A DNA stretch of 64,000 nt from Halomonas meridiana (GCF_009846525.1 NZ_CP024621.1:2852001-2916000), one strand, 5' to 3'; counted from the stretch's first letter, positions 46,693 through 55,890 are shown. Notes: generated from the sequence alone by a model not told the origin. Translations and numbers: made by a program.

Positions 46693-47304
46693 TCACGCCG
46701 CCATCACTTGGCTGATACGCCGCTCCATCTCTTCATGAAAGGCATCAACACGCTCGGCAATTGTGCGGATCAGAGCCTCGTCTCGGTAAGCACGCTTCAC
46801 AAACAGCGGCATACCCGGCCAGTAGCTCACAAAGTCGATCCACTCCCGTTCACTGACCCAGAGCCCACCCTGGCATTGGGGCACGTGTTCGTCGGGTATT
46901 TCCCCACTGAGCAGCACCTCAATCTGGAACTTGGGCAGCTTGGTCTTGATCTCCAACAGGCCGTTTTTGCCAATCAAGCTATCCGGTGAGTAGCCTACGT
47001 TGTGGTTGAGGATCAGGCCCACTTCTTTAGGCTTCGGTGCGCCGGTCATATCGCGATACAGCGAGCGGGCGACGCTCTCTAGCTCCTGCCCCCGCTTGGT
47101 GTGGGCATTGCCTTGAAACGGCTCGGCCAGCTCACCGGTCATGCGCTCGCCGATCAACTGATGCATGTAGGTAATGGCTCCAGTCCCTAACCCACCGGGG
47201 CCTTTACCATTCACCAGCAGCGCCTTGAGTTCTGACATGGTGACGCGCCCAAGACGCGCCGCCAGCCACTCGGGCGACCCTTGTGGCATGGTGAGTATCT
47301 TCAT
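46693..47304 (-). CDS. YqaJ-like phage-type exonuclease
   Basis: A 203-residue lambda-exonuclease/YqaJ-family nuclease; AGGAGG fixes ATG 47304. Motifs: QGSPEWLAARLGRVTMSE (helical DNA-entry part) and the PD-(D/E)XK core GYSPDSLIG then LLEIKTKLPK, with VPQCQGGLWVS after. It resects double-strand ends 5' to 3' to give single strands for the annealing protein encoded just upstream, making a Red-like recombination pair. It could serve island mobility or recombination with other elements. Confidence 0.88.
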   Translation of the reverse strand: MKILTMPQGSPEWLAARLGRVTMSELKALLVNGKGPGGLGTGAITYMHQLIGERMTGELAEPFQGNAHTKRGQELESVARSLYRDMTGAPKPKEVGLILNHNVGYSPDSLIGKNGLLEIKTKLPKFQIEVLLSGEIPDEHVPQCQGGLWVSEREWIDFVSYWPGMPLFVKRAYRDEALIRTIAERVDAFHEEMERRISQVMAA

Positions 47305-47348
47305 AACGCCTCCTGTAGGCGATGAGAGATCGGGCTGAGACGCGATTG

Positions 47349-48140
47349 CTATTTCACGGCTCGCTTGGTGAGGGATGCGCGGAGCTTGTCGAAATCTGCC
47401 TGAGGCACCTGAACCGCAACGCCGTATTTGCCGCTGAACCACTCTTGGGTAGTGGCTGGGCATTGGCTGATCAAACGCTGAATCTGCCCCGCTTGAAAGG
47501 CCGTAACCCTCTTTACAGCTGCTCGTGTGCTGGTCTGACCATTATCGTCTTGCCCGCGTGTGGTGATGTTGAGCAAGGCGCACAGTACGTAGCGCTTGCC
47601 GTAGCTGGTGGACGAACCAAAGGCCTGGACCGCGTTTTTGTTACCGCTCATGTCTGCAGGCAGCAGCATGCTGGTCTCTTCCCGGTGGCCGTCCTTGTGC
47701 ATCAGCACGCCCGTCACTTGAATGCCGCGTTCCTGTGTCTGAATACGGAAGCTCACTGCGAAGCCGTGTTTTTGCAGGATGGGCCTCACGGTATCGACAA
47801 TGTCTTCCAGCGTGGCATAGCAGCCGTTATTGGTTTGGCCACGCTCTTCAATGCTGGGCAACTCGGTCTGCATCGCTGCCATAGCAGCGCTGTAGGCCAT
47901 CATGGCCTGGCGGTCCATCACGCGCTCCTGCATTTGCAGCAGGCGCTCCATCTTGTCGATATCGACATCCGGGTTAAGCGCCGCGCGCTCGATCACTTGG
48001 ATAATGGCTGTACTATCAGCCGTCGGATGCGCTTCTAGCGCCGCTGAGTTTGGGGAGTGCTGAGCGTTGGCGTCTGCTTGAATGGAAGGTACTGGGCCTT
48101 TTTGGGAAGACGCATTTACTACATGAGTACGCTGTGCCAT
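47349..48140 (-). CDS. erf: ERF-family single-strand annealing protein
   Basis: A 263-residue ERF-family recombinase (P22 Erf type). The conserved core ATLEDIVDTVRPILQKHGFAV (first 20 shared in family) and GSSTSYGKRYVLCALLNI are present, with Ser/Thr-rich ends. AAAGGAGG precedes ATG 48140. It anneals complementary single strands made by the YqaJ exonuclease encoded 44 bases downstream. Confidence 0.9.
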   Translation of the reverse strand: MAQRTHVVNASSQKGPVPSIQADANAQHSPNSAALEAHPTADSTAIIQVIERAALNPDVDIDKMERLLQMQERVMDRQAMMAYSAAMAAMQTELPSIEERGQTNNGCYATLEDIVDTVRPILQKHGFAVSFRIQTQERGIQVTGVLMHKDGHREETSMLLPADMSGNKNAVQAFGSSTSYGKRYVLCALLNITTRGQDDNGQTSTRAAVKRVTAFQAGQIQRLISQCPATTQEWFSGKYGVAVQVPQADFDKLRASLTKRAVK

Positions 48141-48202
48141 GGGGCACCTCCTTTTACGTGAAGAGGGAAATGCGGGCTAGTCAGCCCTGTTCATGGGGTG
48201 TG

Positions 48203-48397
48203 TCATTTAACGGGCGCAGGAACGTCGGGTAAGTGACGCGCAATGTCTGCGGGATCGATACGCTCCAGGCGTATCTCCGCGCGATAGAACTCGCCCTGGG
48301 CGCACACCAGCGACGTTGCGTTGTGGGCGTCGTGCTCTAGCAGTTGTTTGGTTAGTCGAGTGAGCGCCATCTCGATGGCGTCAGAAACAAAGCTCAT
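48203..48397 (-). CDS. small hypothetical protein
   Basis: A 64-residue acidic, mostly helical protein (MSFVSDAIEMALTRLTKQL at the start) from ATG 48397 with GAGG upstream. It lies between DUF932 and erf in the same direction and is probably co-transcribed. Family not recognised. Confidence 0.55.
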   Translation of the reverse strand: MSFVSDAIEMALTRLTKQLLEHDAHNATSLVCAQGEFYRAEIRLERIDPADIARHLPDVPAPVK

Positions 48398-48430
48398 GCG
48401 GGTACCTCGCGGTATAAGCCCCACAGCAAA

Positions 48431-48458
48431 ACGCCCAGCCTTTTCAGGGGCTGGGCGT
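48431..48458 (-). terminator. hairpin downstream of the DUF932 gene
   Basis: A 10-bp perfect stem (ACGCCCAGCC / GGCTGGGCGT) with an 8-base loop, followed by TTTTG on the minus strand. It would end or attenuate the DUF932 transcript. Confidence 0.65.
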
Positions 48459-48521
48459 CTATGCCGTGAGGGTGAGGATGATCATTAGGTGAATCGCTTG
48501 TGGGGATGGGGGTATGGATGG

Positions 48522-49490
48522 CTACGACACCAGCTGTAGGGCGGCATCCAAAGCCTCTTGTTTGAGCTGTGCCCCCTGACCAAACCAGGCTGAGTCCATA
48601 CGGGTATCGTTACTGCGTGCCCGCTTGTCGTGATCGACGTACTCGGTCACGGCGTTCAGCAAGCCCCAGGCCGTGTCTTTGGCGGTCACCAAGTGAGACC
48701 CCCGACCTTCGCCGTGGTAGAGCTTCTGCACCTTATTCAGCGCTCGGTAGTTGGGCAGTTTAGAGGGATCGTCAAGCGGCTTCTCAGCTCCGCAAATCAC
48801 CGACTGAAGATACTGCTGCGCTTCCTGCCGAGTGATTTTACGCTCTGCTAGGGTTTTCATCCGGTACATGAAGTCATTCCATTGCGACACCGAAATGCCA
48901 AGCTGACGCTTCACGGCACGCGGATCAAACTCTGAACGATGGGGCACCTTCACCGCTTGTGACGTACCATCGACGGCAATTTGCAGCGTGTTATTGCACA
49001 CCACCCGCACCGTGGTAGGCGTGGCCATGGTGGCAAGGGTGCCATCGCAGGAAGTGGCCAATAGCAGGTAGTCATTGACCTCATCCTGGCCTTTGAGCGA
49101 CGTGCTTAAGCCGCTACGGGCTAGCGCCCAAAACTTACGTCCGCCTTTCAGCACGCCAGCGGTTTCTAGCTCATACCCGGCGTATTCGGTCAGGTCGCGA
49201 TAGAACTCCAGGATCTCTTCAGGCTGTACCACCTTATAGCGCTGAGACACCACCGATAGCGGTGCTTTGGTATCTGAGCGGTAGAGCACTTTTTGCTCAG
49301 GGAACGAGTGAATGCTGCCCAGGTGGCTAGCCCCTTCGGCAATAAAACGCACTGGTGCTTCTTCGATATGCCAGTTCATACCGGCCTGTTGCTGCCAGAC
49401 CTCCAGCGGTTGATGACGAGACAGTTGCTGCCCCAGGCCATGCCAGGGGGTATCGCCTACGTAAGCCATGTGTTCAACGAGATGTGCCAT
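48522..49490 (-). CDS. DUF932 phage/plasmid-like protein
   Basis: A 322-residue DUF932 (TIGR03299) protein: MAYVGDTPWHGLGQQL at the start, then YKVVQPEEILEFYRDL, GGRKFWALAR, LLLATSCDGTLATMA, TTVRVVCNNTLQIAV and the C-terminal WGLLNAVTEYVDHD. The family is widespread on phages, plasmids and islands, often beside recombination genes, but has no proven activity. It leads the module that includes erf and the YqaJ exonuclease. Confidence 0.87.
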   Translation of the reverse strand: MAHLVEHMAYVGDTPWHGLGQQLSRHQPLEVWQQQAGMNWHIEEAPVRFIAEGASHLGSIHSFPEQKVLYRSDTKAPLSVVSQRYKVVQPEEILEFYRDLTEYAGYELETAGVLKGGRKFWALARSGLSTSLKGQDEVNDYLLLATSCDGTLATMATPTTVRVVCNNTLQIAVDGTSQAVKVPHRSEFDPRAVKRQLGISVSQWNDFMYRMKTLAERKITRQEAQQYLQSVICGAEKPLDDPSKLPNYRALNKVQKLYHGEGRGSHLVTAKDTAWGLLNAVTEYVDHDKRARSNDTRMDSAWFGQGAQLKQEALDAALQLVS

Positions 49491-49587
49491 GAGTCATTCT
49501 CCAGACATAAAAAAAGCGCTGACAAAAGCCAGCGCGAGAAATTGAGTAAGCAGATCATTCGCCCCTCACAGGGCGAACAACGATGGG

Positions 49588-49926
49588 TTAAGCGTTAGGT
49601 GCTAAAGGCGGATAGGCGTCACGGTAAGGGCAGCCGCAAGACAAGCATAACCACGGTGTCCCGCTGCCAACTGGCAGCCACTGTTCAAACAGTGAGGTGG
49701 CCATACGTGAGCCGGTTTGGCCACCGGCCACGGCCCCCATCATGGCGGCATGCAGTTTTGCCAATGGAAAGCGAGTCACAGTTAGCGGCAGTGGGCTGGT
49801 GATGGCCGTCGCGCGCCATGCGCCAATAGCACCGCCAATTAATGTGCTGCCTACTACGCTCACGCGTTGGGCAGTCTCCAGGTTCAGCAGGCGTGTTGAT
49901 GCACAACGCTTACAGGGTGGGGACAT
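49588..49926 (-). CDS. small zinc-finger-like protein with glycine-rich hydrophobic centre
   Basis: A 112-residue protein with a CKRC pair near the start and CLSCGC near the end, which could form one zinc site, and a glycine/alanine-rich hydrophobic middle (STLIGGAIGAW; MMGAVAGGQTG). It lies upstream of DUF932 in the same direction. Not recognised; similar genes accompany radC/DUF932 modules as far as I recall. Confidence 0.5.
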   Translation of the reverse strand: MSPPCKRCASTRLLNLETAQRVSVVGSTLIGGAIGAWRATAITSPLPLTVTRFPLAKLHAAMMGAVAGGQTGSRMATSLFEQWLPVGSGTPWLCLSCGCPYRDAYPPLAPNA

Positions 49927-50585
49927 ATTGAAGCTCCTATGCAGCGGAAAAGGTTCCAGTGGGGTGGATGCATAGGAGTGATATAGGTCTGAATATTTTT
50001 TACTGGCGTGACTGATACTGTGAGCCTGACAGATTTCTTATTATCTCATTGATTAAATGGAATTATTTTTTTCATCTTCAGGGATAGTCCCTCATCACAT
50101 CCATCACTGAACATCGTGCCTCGAATGGTGCCGACGCCACCATAAGAATAGGAATAATGACGGTAATAGTAATATGCAGTAGCAAATTAATAACTAATAG
50201 TAATAAAGGTACGGAGGAGATTTAGAAATAGGGCTACTAGGGAGGAGGCCTTTCGAAGCCTCCGACCATCCCATAAAAAGAGACCAGAGAAGTCCTGTTA
50301 ACGCAGTATCAACAGGAAGGATCACACCGACAGCAACGTGATGGCGAATAACGCTATGACAATAAGGCCACCTCAGAAGATCGCCTTTTTAAGAGGCGAT
50401 GCACAGACAAATTCGCTACTGACCAGCACTTACAACGCTGCACCTCCTTATTCGCACAAGGCCACCCTATGCAGGGCCCGTGACGACAGATACATCTTCA
50501 CCCCATGACTATCACTCAAAGCCACTGCTTAAATGCGGAGAGTGCCGTGTATGCGTGTGTCATGAACTACACCTAAGAGACTCTC
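49927..50585. other. 659-base non-coding region between divergent modules
   Basis: No convincing gene. The first half (50000-50230) is AT-rich; GGAGGC and GCCTCC face each other at 50244-50263 as a small hairpin. It should contain the promoters of the minus-strand recombination module and of the plus-strand gp2 gene, and is a candidate origin region. Confidence 0.5.
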
Positions 50586-51272
50586 ATGTTCACGAATAAA
50601 CCAAAACGCCACCCTCACAATACGAAGCTACGCCTCTATTACGATAGCTGGTACCAAGGGCTACCAGTTCAGCAACGTCTACAGGGCCCTCAGATTGAGA
50701 ACTATCTGGAGACCACTCTGCGGGTACTACAGCACACTACCTACGAGCAGAACCGAACCTTGGCGTTTCGCCTCGACCTGCGCTTCCCCCAAGCAATGCC
50801 AGTTGGGCCGATCCACGCTGACAACGCGTGCCTTAACCGGTTTTTCTATGCCTTGCGGAAGGAGCTTGAAGCGGCAGGCACCAAGTATCACACCGAAATC
50901 CGCTACCTGTGGGCCCGAGAGCAGGACACTAGCGACAAGCCTCACTACCATATGCAGTTATTGCTTAACTATGATGCCTTTTGTTCACTGGGGTGCTTCT
51001 CCCCCTCCTCCAGTGGTAAATACGAGCAGGGCAATCTCTACCACCGTTGCGTTAGGGCTTGGAGCTGGGCCATCAACTGGCCGATTTACGACATGGCTGG
51101 ACTACTCCATGTCGCCACGGACAAGCTGACAAAGCAGCCCTATGTGTATCGCATGCACCGAAATGACGCGGAAACTTTTGCACAGGTTTTCTACGCAGCC
51201 TCCTATCTGAGCAAAGCCTACTCCAAGCCCATCGCCCAAAGAATCCGCTGTCACCAAGGCAGTAGCCGGTAA
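50586..51272 (+). CDS. inovirus Gp2/YagK-YfjJ-like protein, probable HUH-type replication protein
   Basis: A 228-residue protein like the inovirus Gp2 and YagK/YfjJ C-terminal family of phage and satellite elements. The core KPHYHMQLLLNYD contains an HxH pair typical of HUH nucleases, and downstream FYAASYLSKAYSKP offers tyrosines that could be the nicking residue. RYLWAREQDTSDKPHYH precedes it, a family hallmark. It would nick and start rolling-circle-like replication of the excised island; that is inference from the family. Confidence 0.75.
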   Translation: MFTNKPKRHPHNTKLRLYYDSWYQGLPVQQRLQGPQIENYLETTLRVLQHTTYEQNRTLAFRLDLRFPQAMPVGPIHADNACLNRFFYALRKELEAAGTKYHTEIRYLWAREQDTSDKPHYHMQLLLNYDAFCSLGCFSPSSSGKYEQGNLYHRCVRAWSWAINWPIYDMAGLLHVATDKLTKQPYVYRMHRNDAETFAQVFYAASYLSKAYSKPIAQRIRCHQGSSR

Positions 51273-51522
51273 GTCTTTAATTGGACCCCATATTTGGATT
51301 ATCTCTAAGTTGTTCCAAGCTCAGAACGTAATTCCATCCCCCCCGTATCGACTGATTAAAGCAACGTCTTTACTCATTGGCATGTAGCGCGGCAAGCTAG
51401 AAACCTCCCATAAACCATCCATTATCAACTTAGTATATAAAGAAATAGAATATAAATTTTAACCACCCACACCCTGTAGGTGCTCATCGGTATGAGGCAT
51501 AGCTCCTACTGCCAGTGTAAAA

Positions 51523-51560
51523 GCCGGTCATTTTGGCTATCCGTAGCCAAAATGACCGGC
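51523..51560. repeat. perfect 17-bp inverted repeat with 4-base loop
   Basis: GCCGGTCATTTTGGCTA, loop TCCG, TAGCCAAAATGACCGGC: all 17 pairs match. It stands alone in the 479-base gap between gp2 (ends 51272) and the DUF3987 gene (starts 51752). There is no U tract. It may be a replication origin/nick hairpin or a strong terminator; the remainder of the gap is AT-rich with no gene. Confidence 0.9.
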
Positions 51561-51751
51561 TAGATTGACTGTTTACCTTTAAACATTCAAAAACCTCGTC
51601 ATTATTTTAATTGTTTTGTCAACCCCTCTGCCTATCCAGCCGTCTAGCTTGTAAGCAGCGCTAGTTTCACCCCTTTCAACAAGCCTCACTCTCTTCACTG
51701 ACACCGAAACAGGCTCGATGGAGCCCAACCACACGAATTAGGAGAGTGACA

Positions 51752-53206
51752 ATGAGCTATCTCTTTTACCCGATACTGCCTGCCCCGGGCAGTTTCAATC
51801 CCCAACGCGTCGCATCAACTCTATTGTGGCGATCCAGCAATGAGCTCAGTCAGAATTGCCAGGTGTCACAAGATCTCACCACTCTGACCCTGTTAGCAGG
51901 GGTCAGTATAGTGGCTCAGGGTCGCTACGATTTGAGGATGCCCTTTGGTGCGATCAAACCAACCTCTATCAACGTGCTAGGAGTTGCTGGCTCCGGCGAA
52001 GGTAAATCTCCGCTCTTCGACAAAGTGCTACACCCCATTCAAGAAGAACAGCGCAGGCAGCGCAAGGAGTGGCGCAAACAGCTGGATACCTATCAAGGGG
52101 AGCTAGAGGAGTGGCGAACCGAGGAGAAGGTGCTGACTCAATCAATCTATCGCAAACGGACCAAAGGCGGTACAGCGGAGCGTGAACGACAATTGCTGCA
52201 AGAGCTGCATCAACGCCGGCCCCAATTACCACGTGAGTTCCGGTTACTGTACGACGACACCTCACCAGAAGCACTCTTTTCAGGACTAGATAAGAGGGTG
52301 CCAAGCGCCGCGTTGGCGACAGACGAAGCGGAGCTATTCTTCAAGGGCCCTATGAATCGGGCACGCAGCCATATTAACTCCCTATGGAGCGGTGGTAGCA
52401 CAATCATCACCAGGGCTACTAAAGAAGATATTGCCTTAGATGATGTCCGCCTAATGCTGCTACTAATGGTGCAGCCCGGCATCCTGGACAATTACATAGA
52501 AGCACAGGGTCGACAGGCAAGAGACTCCGGCATGCTCGCTCGCTTTCTCGTCTGTGCACCGCTACCGACTCGCGGTCAACGGCTCCACTCGCAACAGTCC
52601 TCCTCGACATGGGATGCTTGGGAACAAGCTGAAGTACGCCTGACCACTCTGATGCGCGAGAACCTGATCCTGACAAACGAACCAGACACACCAAGAGAGG
52701 TACTTGAATTTACGCCAGAAGGTGCAGCCTGCTGGATACAGATGGCCAATGAGATCGAGCAACAGATGCGCCCGGGGGGGTGCTTTGAAGCGTGTCCCGA
52801 CCATGGCTCGAAGCTGGCGGAAAACGTGGCTCGCGTCGCGGCATTGATCCACTTGCTCGAGGAGTATGACGGGGGTATCACACAAGAGACAGTGTTGATG
52901 GCAATGGATATCAGCCTCTATTACTCTGGCCACTTCATGCAGGTTTTCATGCCACCTCCCCAAGAGGAGCAAGATGCTCAGCGGCTAAACGAGTGGTTCA
53001 ATGAGCTGAGGCAATTCGGCTGGCGTATTATTCGGTACAACGAAGTGCGTCAACGCGGTCCACGCCCGTTGCGTGATAAGAAGCGGCTCAAAGCAGCGCT
53101 TGATGTGCTGCTTAACCATCAGCAAGTGGCTGTTTTTACTCTCAACCGAACCCGCCACATCGACATCGCTCCTTGGCTGGGTCCGCAGAACCCGAGCATT
53201 TACTGA
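51752..53206 (+). CDS. DUF3987/YfjI-like P-loop protein
   Basis: A 484-residue protein; AGGAG seven bases upstream supports ATG 51752 over GTG 51746. It matches the DUF3987 (YfjI) family of phage and satellite primase/helicase-like ATPases: Walker A-like VAGSGEGKSPLFDKVL (about residues 79-94), a charged coiled segment (about 105-150), then YDDTSPEALFSGL, ATDEAELFF (Walker B-like) and MVQPGILDNYIE. Together with the Gp2 protein it suggests a replication module for the excised element. Confidence 0.82.
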   Translation: MSYLFYPILPAPGSFNPQRVASTLLWRSSNELSQNCQVSQDLTTLTLLAGVSIVAQGRYDLRMPFGAIKPTSINVLGVAGSGEGKSPLFDKVLHPIQEEQRRQRKEWRKQLDTYQGELEEWRTEEKVLTQSIYRKRTKGGTAERERQLLQELHQRRPQLPREFRLLYDDTSPEALFSGLDKRVPSAALATDEAELFFKGPMNRARSHINSLWSGGSTIITRATKEDIALDDVRLMLLLMVQPGILDNYIEAQGRQARDSGMLARFLVCAPLPTRGQRLHSQQSSSTWDAWEQAEVRLTTLMRENLILTNEPDTPREVLEFTPEGAACWIQMANEIEQQMRPGGCFEACPDHGSKLAENVARVAALIHLLEEYDGGITQETVLMAMDISLYYSGHFMQVFMPPPQEEQDAQRLNEWFNELRQFGWRIIRYNEVRQRGPRPLRDKKRLKAALDVLLNHQQVAVFTLNRTRHIDIAPWLGPQNPSIY

Positions 53207-53219
53207 CACTCGTGGTTCA

Positions 53220-53241
53220 TTGCCGCCCAGCTGGGCGGCAA
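53220..53241. terminator. 22-bp perfect palindrome between convergent genes
   Basis: TTGCCGCCCAG joined to its exact inverse CTGGGCGGCAA, between the ends of the DUF3987 gene (53206) and the unknown gene (53254). A bidirectional terminator is likely although no U tract follows. Confidence 0.6.
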
Positions 53242-53253
53242 GTACTAATTACG

Positions 53254-54333
53254 TCATTTGTCTTCTTCAGGCACCTGCAGCACGGTTTGCCAAGACGACG
53301 CCTCGGGCAACCGATCAATGCAGGCCAGAAGGTCGTGAATATCAGAAATCGAGTTTACTCGTTTACGTCCTTCATCTGGCAATTCGCTGAAATGTTGCTC
53401 TAATAAATATATTAAAGTGGACCGAACCCCTTCTCGATGGCCTCGCTCGTGGATCAAATCCGCATCTTCACAGCTACTATTCTCACTATTGGAGTTTCTA
53501 CCCTTATCTAAAAGGGCTTGAAGTCTCAAACTTACACGCATGTGCCTCTCGCTGACACCTTCACTCTTACTACGTTTCTTTATTAATACATTTAGAACTT
53601 CTCCTCGAAACTTATCAAGCCCACCGCCCCAGCTAAAAATAGGAATTTTCTTATTAATCTCGTAAATCTCTTCTGCCCACTTATCTGCTACTGCTGTAGC
53701 ATTTCGCTTAATTCGGCTTGACGCCTCTAGATCTGAGCACATCAACCCTGTTATCATAGTTTTTAAAAGTTTTCGCTGATCTTCTCCTGAAGCAGGTTGA
53801 GGCAGTGAGTGCCCACCTTTGGCCGCTCGAATGGTATAAATTTTCTTTCTAACATTTTCCAAAACATCTAATGCGGCCAAGTGCCGCTGCGCTTCAACCA
53901 ACCAGTTTATCATGAGCTGAAAGGACTCAGCTGATTGTTTAAAAAAGGGTGCCTCAGGGTATACTAGCGAGGTTTTTACATTTCTATTGAATTCCTCCAA
54001 TACTGCAACAGCATATCGAATCGCTTGGTCAGCACAGAGCTTTCGGAACTCAACATCTTCAACTTCATACTGATTAAACTCGACAGATTGATATAACTTA
54101 CGATCCTTAAAACGAATATCAAAGATACTTCCTTCAAGCTTTGACAAGTATTCTTTTCGCTTATTTTCATCTGAAATGCTTAAACGCTTGAAAGTCTGAT
54201 TAACAACTTTCTGCGCACAAGCACTTAACTCCTGGAAAACCCAAAACATATCCCCGATCGACTCAGGGCGCAATGTCTCTTCCTCAGGCTTCTCATCACC
54301 CACCATATTTGGCCCCATCTCATCCCCACGCAT
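53254..54333 (-). CDS. unknown 359-residue cytoplasmic protein
   Basis: AGGTGG before ATG 54333 sets the start. The protein is soluble and almost wholly alpha-helical, with charged helices (KRKEYLSKLEGSIFDIRFKD; AIRYAVAVLEEFNRNVK) and no P-loop, HTH or nuclease motif that I can find. The gene is clearly AT-rich compared with gp2 and the integrase, so it is probably a cargo gene acquired separately. It lies alone, convergent with DUF3987, in the cargo spot next to the integrase. Confidence 0.6.
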   Translation of the reverse strand: MRGDEMGPNMVGDEKPEEETLRPESIGDMFWVFQELSACAQKVVNQTFKRLSISDENKRKEYLSKLEGSIFDIRFKDRKLYQSVEFNQYEVEDVEFRKLCADQAIRYAVAVLEEFNRNVKTSLVYPEAPFFKQSAESFQLMINWLVEAQRHLAALDVLENVRKKIYTIRAAKGGHSLPQPASGEDQRKLLKTMITGLMCSDLEASSRIKRNATAVADKWAEEIYEINKKIPIFSWGGGLDKFRGEVLNVLIKKRSKSEGVSERHMRVSLRLQALLDKGRNSNSENSSCEDADLIHERGHREGVRSTLIYLLEQHFSELPDEGRKRVNSISDIHDLLACIDRLPEASSWQTVLQVPEEDK

Positions 54334-54587
54334 AAAACACCACCTAATCATTACCAAAGTTTAAGCAGACCAAAAATCAATGCGAACTAGAAAACTCTTT
54401 ATTCAGCCTTAGACGCATCCACCTAATCGATTCAGAGCAGTTTCTCAAGTGACTCAAAACTCATAAATCACTGAAAAAGTCAATGCAGCTGCTTATCTAA
54501 AAAAACAGTCGCTTAGCAGACAGTATGAAAAAGCCAAGACTTTTCGCAATCATATTTTCGTCAACTTCTTCAGTGGCGAGGATACTT

Positions 54588-54896
54588 ATGGCCAGATCGC
54601 TAATAAAACCAGAGCAGGTAGCAGAGCAGTTGGGTATGAGCCTGAGCTGGGTATACGAGCACAAGCAAGACATCGGATTCGTTCAATTTGGGAGCGCTGT
54701 GCGCTTTGATCAGCAAGAGGTTGAGGAGTACGCTAGGAACTGCAGGCGCGGTCCTCAGCGTAAGGAGGATCGAAAATGGGATACACCGTCTCACAAAGGA
54801 AAGATCGAGGCACGTGGATCGTCCGCGCCAGGATCAACGGCCAGCGTACTCAGCGAACTTTTCAAACAGAAGGAGAAGCGAGGCAATACGCATTAA
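54588..54896 (+). CDS. xis: HTH_17 excisionase-like protein
   Basis: Start ATG 54588 with GAGG upstream; the longer frame from 54525 is less likely. Residues about 5-55 are a MerR/excisionase-type HTH (PEQVAEQLGMSLSWVYEHKQD, VRFDQQEVEEYAR). The tail is basic and low in structure, and overlaps the integrase gene by 121 bases in another frame, so only the HTH may matter. Position before the integrase suggests the directionality factor. Confidence 0.72.
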   Translation: MARSLIKPEQVAEQLGMSLSWVYEHKQDIGFVQFGSAVRFDQQEVEEYARNCRRGPQRKEDRKWDTPSHKGKIEARGSSAPGSTASVLSELFKQKEKRGNTH

Positions 54897-55774
54897 AGGC
54901 AGAGGCTCAACGCCAAGAAGATGAATTCAATGGGGTCATGGGCCGCAAGCCCAAATACACCTTTTCAGAGGGACTGCAGCGAATGGTCAGCGAATATGAC
55001 GTTCGTTCTCAGAAGCAGCACATCCTATTGGTCGCTAGGTGGATGGATGAGCATGCTCCAGGCGTCATCATCGGCCAGGAACTGCTAGACGCGGCGCGTA
55101 GAATGCAGAAGGCTCTGAAAGAAAAGGGATTGGCACAGTCGACCATCAACAACCGCATACAGGCCGTCAAGCGAGTGCTCTCGCTATCGTATCGCGAATG
55201 GGATTGGATCGACTTGCCACTCGACGGAAAGCTACGTAAGCCCTCGCCTAAAAACGAGCGCCACGTTTATCTCTCTGAACTGGAACTTGCTGAGCTGCTG
55301 GAAGCCGTACCCGAGCGGTATCAGGTCGAACGGAAAGTAATTTTGTTAGCCATGCTAACAGGCATGCGGCGCGGTGAGCTGATGGCACTGGAACCGAGGA
55401 ATGTTTACAACGGCCGGATTGTCCTCAAACCACACCAAACGAAAAACGGCAAACCGAGGGTCATCCCGCTTTCCGAAGAAGCGATACCGCTGCTTGAAAG
55501 CTTACCGTTTGATACAACGGGGGATAGAGTTAGGGGAGCATTTGAAAGGGCTAGGGAAGCAATCGGTCGTCCAGATATCCGTTTTCACGATATGCGACAT
55601 TGCTATGCCTCATTACTAGCTAGCAAAGGAGAGTCACTAACGAGTATCAGGGATTTGCTGGGACATTCATCGCTGACTGTAACAAGCCGATATGCCCATG
55701 CTGATCCAACAAGATGGGATAGTGTGGTTGCCAGATTGCCGCGCATTAGCAACCAAATGGCAACCAAGCACTGA
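54776..55774 (+). CDS. int: tyrosine-type site-specific integrase
   Basis: A 332-residue phage-type integrase. AAGGAGG upstream supports ATG 54776. An N-terminal arm-binding domain (VSQRKDRGTWIVRARINGQ) is followed by a SAM-like core-binding domain (about 65-155) and the catalytic domain: LTGMRRGELMAL (Arg I), HDMRHCYASLLA (H-x-x-R), LLGHSSLTVTSRYAH (His and nucleophile Tyr). It ends 40 bases from the tRNA gene, the usual arrangement for its att site. Confidence 0.95.
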   Translation: MGYTVSQRKDRGTWIVRARINGQRTQRTFQTEGEARQYALKAEAQRQEDEFNGVMGRKPKYTFSEGLQRMVSEYDVRSQKQHILLVARWMDEHAPGVIIGQELLDAARRMQKALKEKGLAQSTINNRIQAVKRVLSLSYREWDWIDLPLDGKLRKPSPKNERHVYLSELELAELLEAVPERYQVERKVILLAMLTGMRRGELMALEPRNVYNGRIVLKPHQTKNGKPRVIPLSEEAIPLLESLPFDTTGDRVRGAFERAREAIGRPDIRFHDMRHCYASLLASKGESLTSIRDLLGHSSLTVTSRYAHADPTRWDSVVARLPRISNQMATKH

Positions 55775-55813
55775 CAGAAACAAGCTCTAATCTCTGTAAC
55801 CACTTGATTTCAT

Positions 55814-55890
<77 letters not shown>

